This document shows positions 46,121 to 57,369 of a stretch of 64,000 bases of DNA, piece after piece. Source of the stretch: Chamaecyparis obtusa (lineage: Eukaryota; Streptophyta; Pinopsida; Cupressales; Cupressaceae); NCBI GenBank assembly GCA_027943335.1, contig BSBK01006429.1:186001-250000 (forward strand), given 5' to 3'. The translations under genes and the position numbers were made by a program. The notes below the pieces were generated by a model that searched no databases, had not been told where the DNA came from, and saw nothing but the letters and a program-made list of their open reading frames with translations. The number at the start of each line of letters is the position of its first letter. Within the stretch, counting starts at the first letter, position 1.

Positions 46121-47584
46121 ACACCTAGTTTTGGCTTAGCCAAATTTTGTATAGAGAAAAGACATTTTTCACACTCAACTATTTTTGAAGACCTAGATTT
46201 TTGGCATTTTGGCCCTAGAGGATTTTCAGCCTCCAAAAGTTTGAAAGTAGAGAAAGAGTCATCTCCACACTTAGCCAATTCTAGAGCTTTATTTTTTCTA
46301 GGCAATGGTCAGGATTCAAAATTTCTGGGCACGACCACTGTTTAACTTCGGTCTTCTCCAAGTTGTTTTTTTAGTCAAAGAGATCATGTCAAGAGGGTCA
46401 TTTCTGCATGATTTGAGGGCCTCTTCTAGTTGAGTCCACATGGGAGAGCTATAGTGGAGAATAAAGGGCAGGATCGTAAAGCTTCATGAAGAACATGCAT
46501 GAGTTCCAGTTTTGTTCTTGAGTTTTTTATGCATGATCTACTCCATATTTGTAATGCACAAGGTTCAATTCCATGCTATGGTAGTTTAAACTTGTTCTAG
46601 GCTTAGTTTCTTTCATGTAATCTCTAGTTTAGATTTATTTTTAAGTTTCCATGCAGCTGAAACCCTAGCTACAAAATTGAGAGCACAACTCTATAAATTG
46701 TATGAATTCAATGTAATGAAGGTTGGATTTTTATTGTAATATAATATATACAATTGGTGCTTCAATCATGGTGTGATTATTTTGTTTCCTTTGCAAGATT
46801 TTAGAATATGTGAATTGCTCATTTGTTTATTTTAAAGAACCAATTGATTGTGTGGTGATTTTGATCTACAATTCTTTTAGTTCAGTGTTTACCTCAACTG
46901 CATTGCTCTGTTGTGATAAATTATTGAGAAGATCTCTCTTCTTTTGTGATGCTTTGAAGATAAACTTGTCTCACATGTGCACACAACCATGGTGGCTTCA
47001 TGATTCAATGAGTTTTGAATTATTATACGTCTATGTTTATTTCCATTGATGATTGCATCTGCTTAGTTGAGATTGTGATTTCATTAGATCTTTGTTTTAT
47101 GGGTTTTCTTGTCTTCTTGGTACTTTAATTCATGAAGTAGTGTGATATTAGTTTATCTCCATTAGTTTCTTTCAAAATATTTCTTATAATTTCTCATTAC
47201 CTTGCCTCTTACCTTCCTTTGCAAGTCAGTTATGGTAGATTAATTAGATTAAAATTGTTTTCATTTTAAAATCTAAAAATCCCAAAAGAAGTATTGTTGT
47301 GCTTAGCATTTGTTTTGTAGCCTTTTTGAGATATGAACCAACAAAGGCCTCCTCATGAACAAATTCACATTTATCTTCTGTTGAGCTATCCAAGCAGTTG
47401 AGACCCAACCTGAAGGAACCTTGAGATTGACTAATATCAATCTTCCAAGAGGGGCATTTTCTCATGTAAATTCCTAGTTGTTATCTTGTGTAAAAATGAT
47501 GCTCAATAGAAGTGGCACTAGTAGGATGGCCCTTGAAAGGGAGACCCTAGAATATTAGATCATTCTCTCCTGAAAGGTTTGAAC
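46121..47584. other. Non-coding region after ORF F
   Basis: No gene. A TATA-like CTCTATAAATTG at about 46.69 kb, followed by AT-rich TGTAATATAATATATAC at about 46.74 kb, resembles the promoter/R part of an LTR. I found no repeat copy of it at 25.7-26.9 kb. Short open frames (46810-47049 plus strand, 47244-47465 minus strand) show no motif. Confidence 0.35.
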
Positions 47585-48701
47585 TATTGGAAATTTGACT
47601 ATACTATTTTATATGAGTAGATATAGTGTTGTCATTATGGTAACAAAGTCATATATATTTTTGGAGTTAGCGCACATTATCATCAGGTCAGAATATGGCT
47701 AAGTAGAGAATACTGGATAGTTAGTAGAGCAATAGAAGATCAGAGCATCAGTGCATTTGTGTATGACTAAGTTATGGTATGAACCCTTGAAGTGAAGTTG
47801 GTAAATTTGTATTCATGCTAATTCTAAGAGCGCATGATCAGATGAGATAGTATGATGAAGATACAATCAGTTGAACTAGTACAGACAGTGAATGCTAGAA
47901 TAGAATAGAGTATGCAGCTAATTGTTAGTATTTTGATTACCAGTTATAATAATGTTTTGTAAAGGCTATGCACCTATTGTAATTAGGTTGTAGACATGTA
48001 AACATCTTTTTTTGTAAACACTCTCGAGCCAATTAACATCGAAGCATTGTATGTAATCGATTATAGGCCGACCTAGTTAATTATTTGTTTAGCGCATATA
48101 AATATAAGATGCACCTTTGTAATAAAGGAGAAAAGTGGATATAGAGATAAGATAAGTAGAGCAGAGACATGTGAAGTGAAGATAGAATAAGTTAGAGCTT
48201 TACATGGGGCTAAAGCATCAGCACACAAAAGGAACTGATTAGACAAGTAGTGTCACAACACCAGTTCATCCAGTAGATATAGTGTGTATCTAAGATCAGA
48301 AGGTTGTAGCCTTCACCACTTGAGCAGTGAGCTCTAGGATAGTGTGTCCCCACCCCTAACAGGGTTATTGTAACAGACTCCTAACAGGGTCTGACCTTTG
48401 ACCAGGTCACTGTACTAAAAGCATTGTAAAGAACAACTCCTAACAGGGTTGTAGATGTTCTAAAAAGGATCATAAAACACTAGTGTAGTTCTTAGTGGGT
48501 GTCAATTCCCACTGGGTTTTTTACCTATTTGGGTTTCCCCATAATTATATTGGTGTTATGTGTTGTAATTGTTTATCTTGTTTACATTGATGCTCATATA
48601 AGTAATTAAGAAATCAAGTTAAGATTCAAGAGTTAAGAAATTGTAAAGATATAGTGAACACTAATTCACCCCCCCCCCTCTCAGTGTTCCCATTCCTAAC
48701 A
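47585..48701 (+). repeat. Element H 5' LTR
   Basis: It begins TATTGGAAAT, aligned to TGTTGGCAAG in the 3' copy, and ends CATTCCTAACA. A TATA-like TATAAATATAAG lies at about 48.10 kb. Its late part (GGTTGTAGCCTTCACC, then CTCCTAACAGGGTC) is shared with the J LTRs. It aligns with 59650-60383, with scattered substitutions. Confidence 0.88.
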
Positions 48702-48703
48702 AT

Positions 48704-48715
48704 TGGTATTAGAGC
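48704..48715 (+). other. Element H primer-binding site (initiator tRNA-Met)
   Basis: TGGTATTAGAGC, one change from TGGTATCAGAGC, two bases after the 5' LTR. J's TSD CTCTA begins eight bases further on, at 48723. Confidence 0.85.
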
Positions 48716-48727
48716 TTTGGTCCTCTA

Positions 48728-50028
48728 TGTTGGAGATTTTCTAGCAGGCCAATACTGACTGTATGTTTGTCATTGATGACAACATATGGAAAGTACCATG
48801 TGTGGAAGTCTTATGTAGTAAGCTTTCTATATATGAAGCATGGACATGATATGAACATGATATCATAGGCCCAGAGGTTGACTATTAGTATAGATAGTTA
48901 TATAGCAGCTTGTGTCAGCAGTGTTCCTAACAGAGTTATAGGCAGTGTTTTGTGTATGGTTTTTTGTGTAGTTATCATCAAGCCTTGTGCCCTTGGATTT
49001 ATGTTGAAGACATGTTAGTGATGTTTTAGTTATGGATGCATAGTCTGTTGATGAGTAGAAGTGAAGTTATGCAGTTGCTATTCGCCAGCAGCAATTTCCT
49101 ATGTTTGTTCAGAAGAGGCAACAGAGATTTTATTGGTTCTTGAATTGCACCTATCTTGAGGGTATGCACCCTTGGAGTTAATCTTGGGGAAGTGTTATTG
49201 ATGTTCAGTTAAGAGTGCAAAAGTTAATTCAGCCTACAGAGAAAGTTCCAGTTGTTTTGGTAGAGCTGACAGTGTGTAGCGTGCGTCTACAATTATTTTA
49301 TTAGACAGGTCCCAAATTGTGTTGCGTGCATAGTAGAGCCAACATAATGTTTTTTGGATTTTGTTATGGTTTCTCTAATATGATTTCAAGGTGGTTCTAA
49401 CAGGATGACTTCATTATATCATTTGGAGGAAATATATTTATAGGTAGTCATTTGTGATTGCTAGAGTGTGGTTCATAGTTGATTAAGCAGAGTAGAGCAG
49501 AGTGTGCAAAGTGTTGAGCCATCAGAAGAAGGTCTATGTGACCAAGTAAAGTACTTGTGCTATTCATTGGAACTAATCCAGACAATAGGTCAAAGCGTAG
49601 TTCACCAAGATCTAGATATAGTGTGTATCTGTTATTGATAAGGTTGTAGCCTTCACCCATTTGAGCAGCGAGCTCTTGGATAGTGCGTCCTCTCCCCTAA
49701 CATGCATAATTGTAAAAGACTCCTAACAAGGTCTGACCCTTAACTAGGGCTACTATACTTAATATATTTTAAAGCTACTCCTAAAAGGGTAAAGGATCTT
49801 CTAACAATGATCATTATACACTAGTACAAAATATTAGTGGGTATCAACTCCCACCAGGGTTTTACCTATTTGGGTTTCCCCGTAAACAAAATATTGGTGT
49901 TGTGTTCATGTGTTCTTTCATTATGTTTATACTTTATGTTCAAGTATACTTAATCGGATAAAGAATTGAATCTTGTAGATAATTGATTCACCCCCCCTCT
50001 CAGTTATCTCTTGGGACTATTCCTAACA
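48728..50028 (+). repeat. Element J 5' LTR
   Basis: A 1,301-bp LTR beginning TGTTGGAGATTTT and ending GGGACTATTCCTAACA. It aligns end to end with 54475-55784, with about one difference per 10-15 bases at the start. Confidence 0.93.
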
Positions 50029-50030
50029 AT

Positions 50031-50043
50031 TGGTATCAGAGCC
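50031..50043 (+). other. Element J primer-binding site (initiator tRNA-Met)
   Basis: TGGTATCAGAGCC, a perfect match to the common plant tRNA-Met primer site, two bases after the LTR. Confidence 0.93.
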
Positions 50044-50085
50044 AAGTGCCTAAGAGAGAAATTTTAACAACTTGAGGTTGATCAT

Positions 50086-51080
50086 ATGGTGTACTTTAGG
50101 AAAGAAATTCATAAGTTCGATGGAGAGAATTATCTTGATTGGAAGAACAAGATGGTGACTCATTTGTAGTGCATTGCTTTTGAAGTTTTTGATGTGACTA
50201 TCAAAGTAGCTAAGATACCTACCCTAGAAGACCTTGCACAAGAAGATGCTACTAATAGGAAAAAGGAATTGTTTCATCATAATGCTATTGCTAAAGAAGC
50301 CCTTATTAGTGCCCTATCTGATGGTGAGTTTTTAGAAATAAAAAAGGTGGATACAGCCCACAAAATATGGAAGCACCTAGAAGATATATTTGAAGGAGAC
50401 AACCAAGAAAAGGATGAATGTAGAAAGACATGGAGGAAAAGATACAATGCATTAGAGATGCTTCTTGAGGAAAATATCAGATCTTACAATCAAAGGATCA
50501 ATGAAGCAGTTGCTGGAATCAGGAACAATCATGGAGAGATTTCAAAGGAGGACATTATGGATAAATTGATCACTACTCTTACTCCAGAATATGAAAGCAA
50601 GATCGACATCCTTGATGAGACCATGCAACTTACATCTAATTTCAAGAGAGAGACCTTGATCGAGAAAATATCATCTTTTGAGATTTCAAGATTGAAGACA
50701 GAACCAAAGAGTGAGATAGCTTTCAAAGCAATAGTTCATGTAAGAAATCTGCAAACACTTATGGTAATTTTGATGATGATGATGATGAAGAGAAAACATT
50801 AGATGATTTTATTGCTATGATTTCCAAAAGAGAAAAGAAAGGAAAAGGAAAATATGAAGGTCAATACCATTTAAGTGCTTTTAATGTAATAAGATTGGTC
50901 ACTTTGCATCTAAGTGTCCCACTAGAGCTAGAAAGTTCAAGAAGGATTACAAGCCTAAGTATTCTAAGGAATACTACTATGCTGGAGATGGAGTTTCAAA
51001 TGAAGAATCCGATGAAGAAGAAGTTGGATTCATTACTATTATAGACAAGATGAATAATAAGATAGCTCATGAATATAAGA
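50086..51080 (+). pseudogene. Element J gag
   Basis: It starts at ATG 50086 (MVYFRKEIHKFDGENYLDWK), the standard copia Gag opening. The open frame 50194-50802 has the copia Gag core: THKIWKHLEDIFEGDNQEKD, RSYNQRINEAV and MDKLITTLTPEYE. A CCHC zinc knuckle follows in a shifted phase at 50876-50917 (C-x-stop-C-NKIG-H-FASK-C), where a Lys codon has become TAA. A TAG lies at about 50167. It would package the RNA. It is inactive. Confidence 0.9.
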
Positions 51081-51480
51081 AATGAAATCAAGAGCTTGCA
51101 TTGATTTCACAAGTTGACATAAGGATAGACTAGATTATAGACAGTGGTTGTTCACATCACATGACAAGTGATAAAGGTGGGTTTGTTCATTTGGACAAAT
51201 ACAATGGTGGCATGGTTAGATTTGTAGACAACACTCCTAAACCTATAGTTGGTAGAAGAGCCATCACTTTGGATGGAAAGAACAGTACTGATGATGTTCT
51301 TTATGTTGATGGTTTGAAACATAACCTTCTTAGTGTTGGACAGTTACTTGGAAAAGGATATTAGTTGGAGTTCAAAGATGACAAATGCATCATTAACAAC
51401 AAAGATGGTGTTATGATTGCATCAGGCTCAAAGACAACATGTAATGTTTTTCAACTCATTATTTTGTTGCTAAAGTTGAT
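51081..51480 (+). pseudogene. Element J protease
   Basis: IIDSGCSHHMTSDKGGF contains the DSG catalytic motif of copia proteases (codons around 51139). The preceding Trp is a TAG (TGG to TAG). VLYVDGLKHNLLSVGQLLGKGY is the conserved copia protease-integrase linker. It is in a different phase from gag. Confidence 0.88.
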
Positions 51481-52574
51481 GATAGTTGGTTGTGGCATAA
51501 AAGACTATGTCATATCAATTTTGATAACATAGTGAAGATAAGCAAGGTAAAGGAAGTAAGAGATCTACCTAGCATAGAAAAGCTAGTTGATACTATATGC
51601 AGGGAATGTGTGATGGGGAAGCATGTGAGAAATTCATTCAAGAGAAAGTAAAATTGAGCAGAGAACAAGTTGGATCTGATTCACATAGACCTATGTGGTC
51701 CAACTCAAACAAGATCATACTATGGTGAAAGGTATTTCATTTTGTTTTTTGATGATTATACTAGAATGATGTGGGTTGCATTCTTGAAAGATAACTCAGA
51801 AGCCTTTGAGAAGTTAAAAATATTCAAAGCTAAGGTTGAGAATGAATCTGGACTAAAGATAAAATGTTTGAGATCGGATAGAGGAGGAGAATTCACCTCT
51901 GACAGATTCTATGAGTACTGCAAAGAACATGGCATTAAGAGACAATTAAGTGCACCTATAACCCCTCAGTAGAATGGAATTGCAGAGAGAAGGAATAGGA
52001 TCATTCTTGATACATCGCGCACCATTATGATAGAAGGAAAAGTTGCACACACCTATTGGAGAGATGTGCTCAATACAACAGTCTTACCATCAATAGAATT
52101 CAATTAAGGCCAGGCACTGACAAAACACCTTATGAGCTATGGTTTGGTAATATTCCCATAGTAAAATACTTCATAATCTTTGGAAGCAAGTGCTACATCA
52201 AGAGGGATGAAGTAGTAGGCAAGTTTGATGCAAGAAGTGATGAAGGTATTTTTCTTGGTTACTCTACTAAAAGTAAAGCTTATAGATGTTTCAATTTAAG
52301 ATTGAAGAAGATCATTGAAAGTGCTCATGTAAAGATTGATGAAAATTTTATGATTCAAGAAAGATATCATGATTACTCACCCATGATTGAGGAAGAACCT
52401 GGACCCTGTACTAGTGAGACAGTTATTGAAGAAATGTTTGACAGTATTGATGTGTTATTCAATGACCCTGAGACAAGTAAAGAAGAAATTCCTAAGGCTA
52501 ATAAGTTAGCATCACCTAAAGTTCCAAAGTTTACATCAAGAAATCATTCCAAGGAAGACATCATTGGAGATTAG
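51481..52574 (+). pseudogene. Element J integrase
   Basis: The zinc module is WHKRLCHINFDNI, then CRECVMGK. The core shows LIHIDLCGPTQTRSYYGERY (Asp), LRSDRGGEFTS (Asp) and a TAG followed by NGIAERRNR (Glu), where Gln is usual in place of the stop. A frame change near 52.05 kb leads to TPYELWFGNIPIVKYFIIFG and GYSTKSKAYRCFN, the copia integrase C-terminal region. It is inactive. Confidence 0.9.
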
Positions 52575-52619
52575 AGCAAAAAAGTCTTAACAAGGTCCCA
52601 AGAAAAGAACCCAGCTAGC

Positions 52620-53640
52620 AGTGAAGTGGTATGTTTACTATCTCAGATTGAACCTTTAAGTGTTGAAGATGCTTGTAATGATTCAAATTGGCATGATGCT
52701 ATCAAAGAAGAACTTGATCAGATTATTAAGAATGACACTTGGGAACTGGTCCCAAGACCTAGTGATAAGAATGTGATTGGAACAAAATAGATATTCAAAA
52801 ACAAGATGAATGAAGATGGTACAATAGTAAGAAACAAAGCAAGATTAGTATGTAAAGGATATGCACAAAGGGAAGGCATTGATTATTCAGACACATTTGC
52901 ACCTGTGAGTAGATTAGAAGCTATTAAGTTGTTTTTAGCTTATGGTACAATCAAAAAATTCAAAGTTTATCAGATGGATGTCCAGTCAGCATTCCTAAAT
53001 GGAGATTTGAAAGAAGAAATATACATTGAGCAGCCAAAAGGATTCACCTTATCAGACAGACCTAATATGGTATGCAGATTGAAGAAGGCCCTCTATGGAC
53101 ATAAGCAAGCACCTAGACCATGGTATGAGAAACTAGATGGATACCTAACAAAGATTGGATTCAAGAAAGGAGTAGAAGATTGTAATATATTCATTAGAGA
53201 GACATCTAAAGGTTTACTACTTGTAGCTATATTTGTTGATGACATTATATTTAGAGGTAAAGAAAACTAAGTGTTGAATTTTCCAAACAAATGCAAAATG
53301 AATTTGAGATGAGTATGATTGGTCCTATCAAATACTTTTTGGGACTAAATGTGCAGTAGATAGAAAAAATAATTTTTATTAATCAGTCAAAGTATGTGAA
53401 AGAGATATTGAAGAAATTCAAGATGGATGATTGCAAGCCAATAGGAAGCCCTATGATCACTGGATGAAAGCTTACAAAAGAAGATGACTCACCAATAGTA
53501 GATATGACATTGTATAAGTCTATGATTGGTAAACTTATGTATCTTACTCAGACTAGACCTGATATTTCAAATGCAGTTGGCATAGTTGGAAGATTTGTAG
53601 AACCTAAAAGTAACCTCATGGCAGTAAAAAGAATATTTAG
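52620..53640 (+). pseudogene. Element J reverse transcriptase
   Basis: Copia RT: WHDAIKEELDQIIKNDTWEL, then VIGTK-stop-IFKNK (Trp to TAG), [20 protein letters not shown] and [15 protein letters not shown] (catalytic Asp). [20 protein letters not shown] and [10 protein letters not shown] follow, where Phe replaces the usual Tyr of YVDD. A frameshift after 53.27 kb leads to the thumb (FLGLNVQ, YLTQTRPDIS). Confidence 0.92.
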
Positions 53641-54180
53641 ATACTTGTAGGGTACTATAAATTATGGCCTATGGTATCCTAATTTAGAAAATGTTGAGCT
53701 TCATGTGTACAATGATGTATATTGGGTAGGATGTGTTGATGACAAAAATAGTACTTCAGGAGGAGTAGTGTTTCTTGGTGATAGACTTGTCACTTGGACA
53801 AGAAAGAAAAAAAATTGTATTTCTTAGTCAACAACAGAAGTGGAGTATGTTGCAGCAGCCTTGAATTGTTCTATAATTGTTTGGATTAAGAAAATGATAA
53901 AAGATTTTGGAATTCAGATTGATTATCCTATTGTTATTCACTATAATAACACTAGCACTATCAATATGTCAAAGAACCCTATGATGCATGCAAAGACAAA
54001 GCACATTGAAATCAAGTATCTTTTCCTAAGAGAGAAAGTGGCAGAGAAAGAAGTCAAGTTGGACTATGTGAGTACTAAAGATCAGTTGGCAAATATATTC
54101 ACAAAGCCCTTACCTAAGCATACTTTTGAGTATCTCAGGGAGAAGTTGCGAGTCATTCCCTTCTCTACTTCTACTTAGAA
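53641..54180 (+). pseudogene. Element J RNase H
   Basis: The frame reads VYNDVYWVGC where YxDADWAG is usual (second Asp to Tyr). After CIS-stop (CAG to TAG), STTEVEYVAAALNCSII holds the Glu. VIHYNNTSTINMSKNP follows, where CDN is usual (catalytic Asp to Asn), then YVSTKDQLANIFTKPLPKHT and the end at TAG 54176. Two catalytic residues are lost. Confidence 0.9.
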
Positions 54181-54474
54181 GAAAGAAGGAAAGGCATCAG
54201 TGCTTAGGGATTGATGGAAGGTTGAGTACTCTACCTCAGGAGTAGTACCGGTGCTTAAAATGAATGGTGCCCTTTTCCATTGATGTCAAAGGGGGAGTAT
54301 ATATAGAGTCATGAAAAATAGAAGTAAAAAGAGGAGTAATATACTAAGGGGGAGCAGCATTCAATTATGATAGTAGTTCAGCAAAGGAAATGGAGAATGT
54401 TATAAAAAAATGTTCATTTGGATTGGTGGTGGTTTTTCATTCCACATGTTGCCATCAATGCCAAAGGGGGAGAT

Positions 54475-55784
54475 TGTTGGAGATTTGCCAGCAGGCCAGT
54501 ACTGACTGTATGTTTGTCATTGATGACAACATATGGAAATTACCATGCATGGAAGTCTTATGTAGTAAGATTTCTATATATAAAGCATGGACATGATATC
54601 AACATGATATCATAGGCATAGAGGTTAACTGTTAGTAGAGATAGTTATATAGCAGCTTGTGTCAACAGTGTTCCTGACAGAGTTACAGGCAGTGTTCTGT
54701 GTATGGTTGTTGGTACATTTATCATGGAGCCTTGTGGGCTTGGATTTATGTTGAAGACATGTTAGTGATGTTTTAGTTATCGACACATAGTCTATTGATG
54801 AGTATAAGTGAAGTTATGCAATCACGATTTGCCAGCAACAGTTTCTTGTGTTTGTTCAGAAGAGCTGACATAGATTTTATTGGTTCTTGAGTTGTGCCTA
54901 TCTTGAGGGTATGCACCCTTGGAGTTAAGCTTGGAGAAGTGTTATTGATGTTTGGTTAAGAGTGCATAAGTTAATTCAACCTAAAGAGAAAGTTCCATTT
55001 GTGTTGGTAGAGCTGACAGTGTGTAGCATGCATCTACAATTATTTTATTAGACAGGTCCCAGATTGTGTTGTGTGCATAGTAGAGCTGACATAATGTTTG
55101 TTGGAGTTTGTTATGGTTTTTCTAATATGATTTCAAGGTGGTTCTAATAGGCTGACTTGATTATATCATTTGGAGGAAATATATTTATAGGCAGTCATTT
55201 GTGATTGCTGGAGTGTGGTTCATAGTTGATTAAGTAGAGCAGAGTAGAGTGTGCGAAGTGTTGAGCCATCAGAAGAAGGTCTATGTGACCAAGTAAAGTA
55301 CTTGTGCTATTCATTGGAACTAGTCCAAATAGCAAGTCAAAGCGCAGTTCACCAAGATCTAGATATAGTGTGTATCTTTTATTCAGAAGGTTGTAGCCTT
55401 CGCCCATTTGATTAGTGATCTCTCGAATAGTGCGTCCTCTCCCCTAATAGGGACAATTGTAAAAGACTCCTAACAGGGTCTGACTCTTAACCAGGTCAAC
55501 TATACTTAATATATTGTAAAGCTACTCCTAACAAGGTAAAGGATCTTCTAACAAGGATCATTATACACTAGTATAGAATATTAGTGGGTATCAAGTCCCA
55601 CTAAGGTTTTACCTATTTGGGTTTCCCCGTAACCAAAATAATTGTGTTGTGTTCCTGTGTTCTTTCATTGTGTTTATGCTTTATGTTAAAGTATACTTAA
55701 TTGGATAAAGAATTGAATCTTGTAAATAGCTGATTCACCCCCTCCCACCCCCCTCTTAGTTATCACTTGGGACTATTCCTAACA
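54475..55784 (+). repeat. Element J 3' LTR
   Basis: The partner of 48728-50028. It is preceded by the polypurine tract CAAAGGGGGAGAT, ends ATTCCTAACA at 55784 and is followed by the TSD CTCTA. Confidence 0.93.
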
Positions 55785-55806
55785 CTCTAAAGCAAAGTTT
55801 AACCAA

Positions 55807-56880
55807 GTGAGAAGATCAATGGGTTTAGAAGAAGCAAAGAATCTGAAGAAGAATATTATGGAAGCTCTTGAAGACCTTAACATATCTGAGAAAGAAGTTC
55901 AAGAACTAAAATTGAAAGTCAGTGGCGCACAAGTATTCATCAAGAAACTAAGACAAGATTTGAAAAATTATACAAACAATGATTTGGGAAAAATGGTTAA
56001 GAAGTTGAATGAGGAGAACACATCTCTAAAAGATCAGATTGAAGAGTTGGATGAAAATCTAACTAAAAATCAAGAAGTTTATGATGAACAGATCAAAGAG
56101 AACATTCAACTAAAAGAAGAATTGAGGCAAGAAAACATGGAAATCTTCGAGCTAAGAAACAACAAAGAAAAGTTGGAATTTGAGTTGAAAGAGGCAAAGA
56201 GTCACATTGAGAAATTACACTCTAGTTCTGATTTGATTGAGTCATAGTTATATGCATGAAAGCTTAAAGGAGATACCAGTGGTATTGGACTCAATGAAGC
56301 CCAAAATCAGATTGATGACATGTGAGCAAAGATGAAGGCACGAGAAGACACTACAAATGCTAAGGAAACTGGAAATCAGACTAAAGACAATGTCGAACCA
56401 TCTAAGGATGAGCACAAGCTAGTAGAATGAACTTGTTATGCATGTAACCAGCATGGACATATAGTGAGGGATTGTAAAGAGGTAAGACCTTTCAATGGTT
56501 ACTATTATTCATGCAATAAATTTGGTCATAGAGCTATGAATTGTAGAACAATTTAGAAGAACAAGACTCAGCATAATCAGAGAAATCAAAATCAACCAAA
56601 TGCAAGATGTTCTCAAAGTATTACATGTCAGATATGTAATTATAATGATCACTCAGCTAGACAGTGTAAAATGGTAACCCATATCAATGCGCTGAGGAAT
56701 TTAAGGCCTCTAGTTATTTGTCAATCTTGTAACAAGGTTGGACACATCTCAAACTTTTGTAGATCAAGAATGCAAAGTCAGGAAAGCCCTAAAAAGCTAG
56801 CAATATCAATATTGAATGAAGAAGAAGAAATCAAGTTTGTGAAAGCTATAGAGGATGCACACTTTATTTGGTCATAGGAA
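55807..56880 (+). pseudogene. Element H ORF1: coiled coil plus four CCHC zinc knuckles
   Basis: Positions 55807-56247 encode a Lys/Glu/Leu-rich coiled coil (for example KKLNEENTSLKDQIEELDEN) and end at a TAG. In the same phase four retroviral-type knuckles follow: CYACNQHGHIVRDC (56434-56475), YYSCNKFGHRAMNC (56503-56543, first Cys to Tyr), CQICNYNDHSARQC (56626-56667) and CQSCNKVGHISNFC (56719-56760). This is the nucleocapsid-like end of a copia Gag, but four knuckles are more than the one or two usual in copia Gag. A few stops, mostly TAG, interrupt it. It may bind RNA of H or of its partner. No protease follows. Confidence 0.85.
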
Positions 56881-57369
56881 AATAAGGATAAAGTTGATAA
56901 GCATGTATTGGATGAATCCACAATGGACACACCCTCTTCATCTGGATGAATGACCCTCAAGGTCATAGGGGGAGCTAATTTAGCTCTAGACCCCTATGTA
57001 GCTGGTATACTCACCCTTAGAGTATGCACCTTTGGATTTAACATTTTGGAGACTATTTGATGCTATGTGCAAGAGCGCACTACTTGATCAATTGCAGGAT
57101 GGAAGTTGGAAATTCTTAGTCAAATTCTAGTTTACGCGGCAAGCATTAATGGCATAAATTTCACTTTATAGTATACAAAGACTTACAGATCACTCATTGC
57201 ATTTGAGATAGAGTGATTGGAGACCACAGAAGCCCTAGCAATTGGATTATAAAGTTTTGAAGCTTGATTTACTAGCAAAGAAGTGTGATTGATCAATTGT
57301 GAAGCCCTAGTCTGACACGATGATTTAGAAGTCTTTGAAAACTAATTTGAAGCATTAACCAAGTAATTC

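Larger units (their letters stand above)
48728..55784 (+). mobile_element. Element J: Ty1/copia retrotransposon, degenerate
   Basis: LTRs are 48728-50028 and 54475-55784, with a perfect TSD CTCTA (48723-48727 and 55785-55789). The PBS is at 50031 and the polypurine tract CAAAGGGGGAGAT at 54462-54474. The domain order gag, protease, integrase, RT, RNase H is that of Ty1/copia. In-frame stops and at least three phase changes make it inactive. It inserted into element H close to H's own primer site. Confidence 0.95.

Noticed and set aside
25742..47584. LTR pair for element F
   Set aside because: TATA-bearing regions occur on both sides of ORF F but no shared sequence could be seen.
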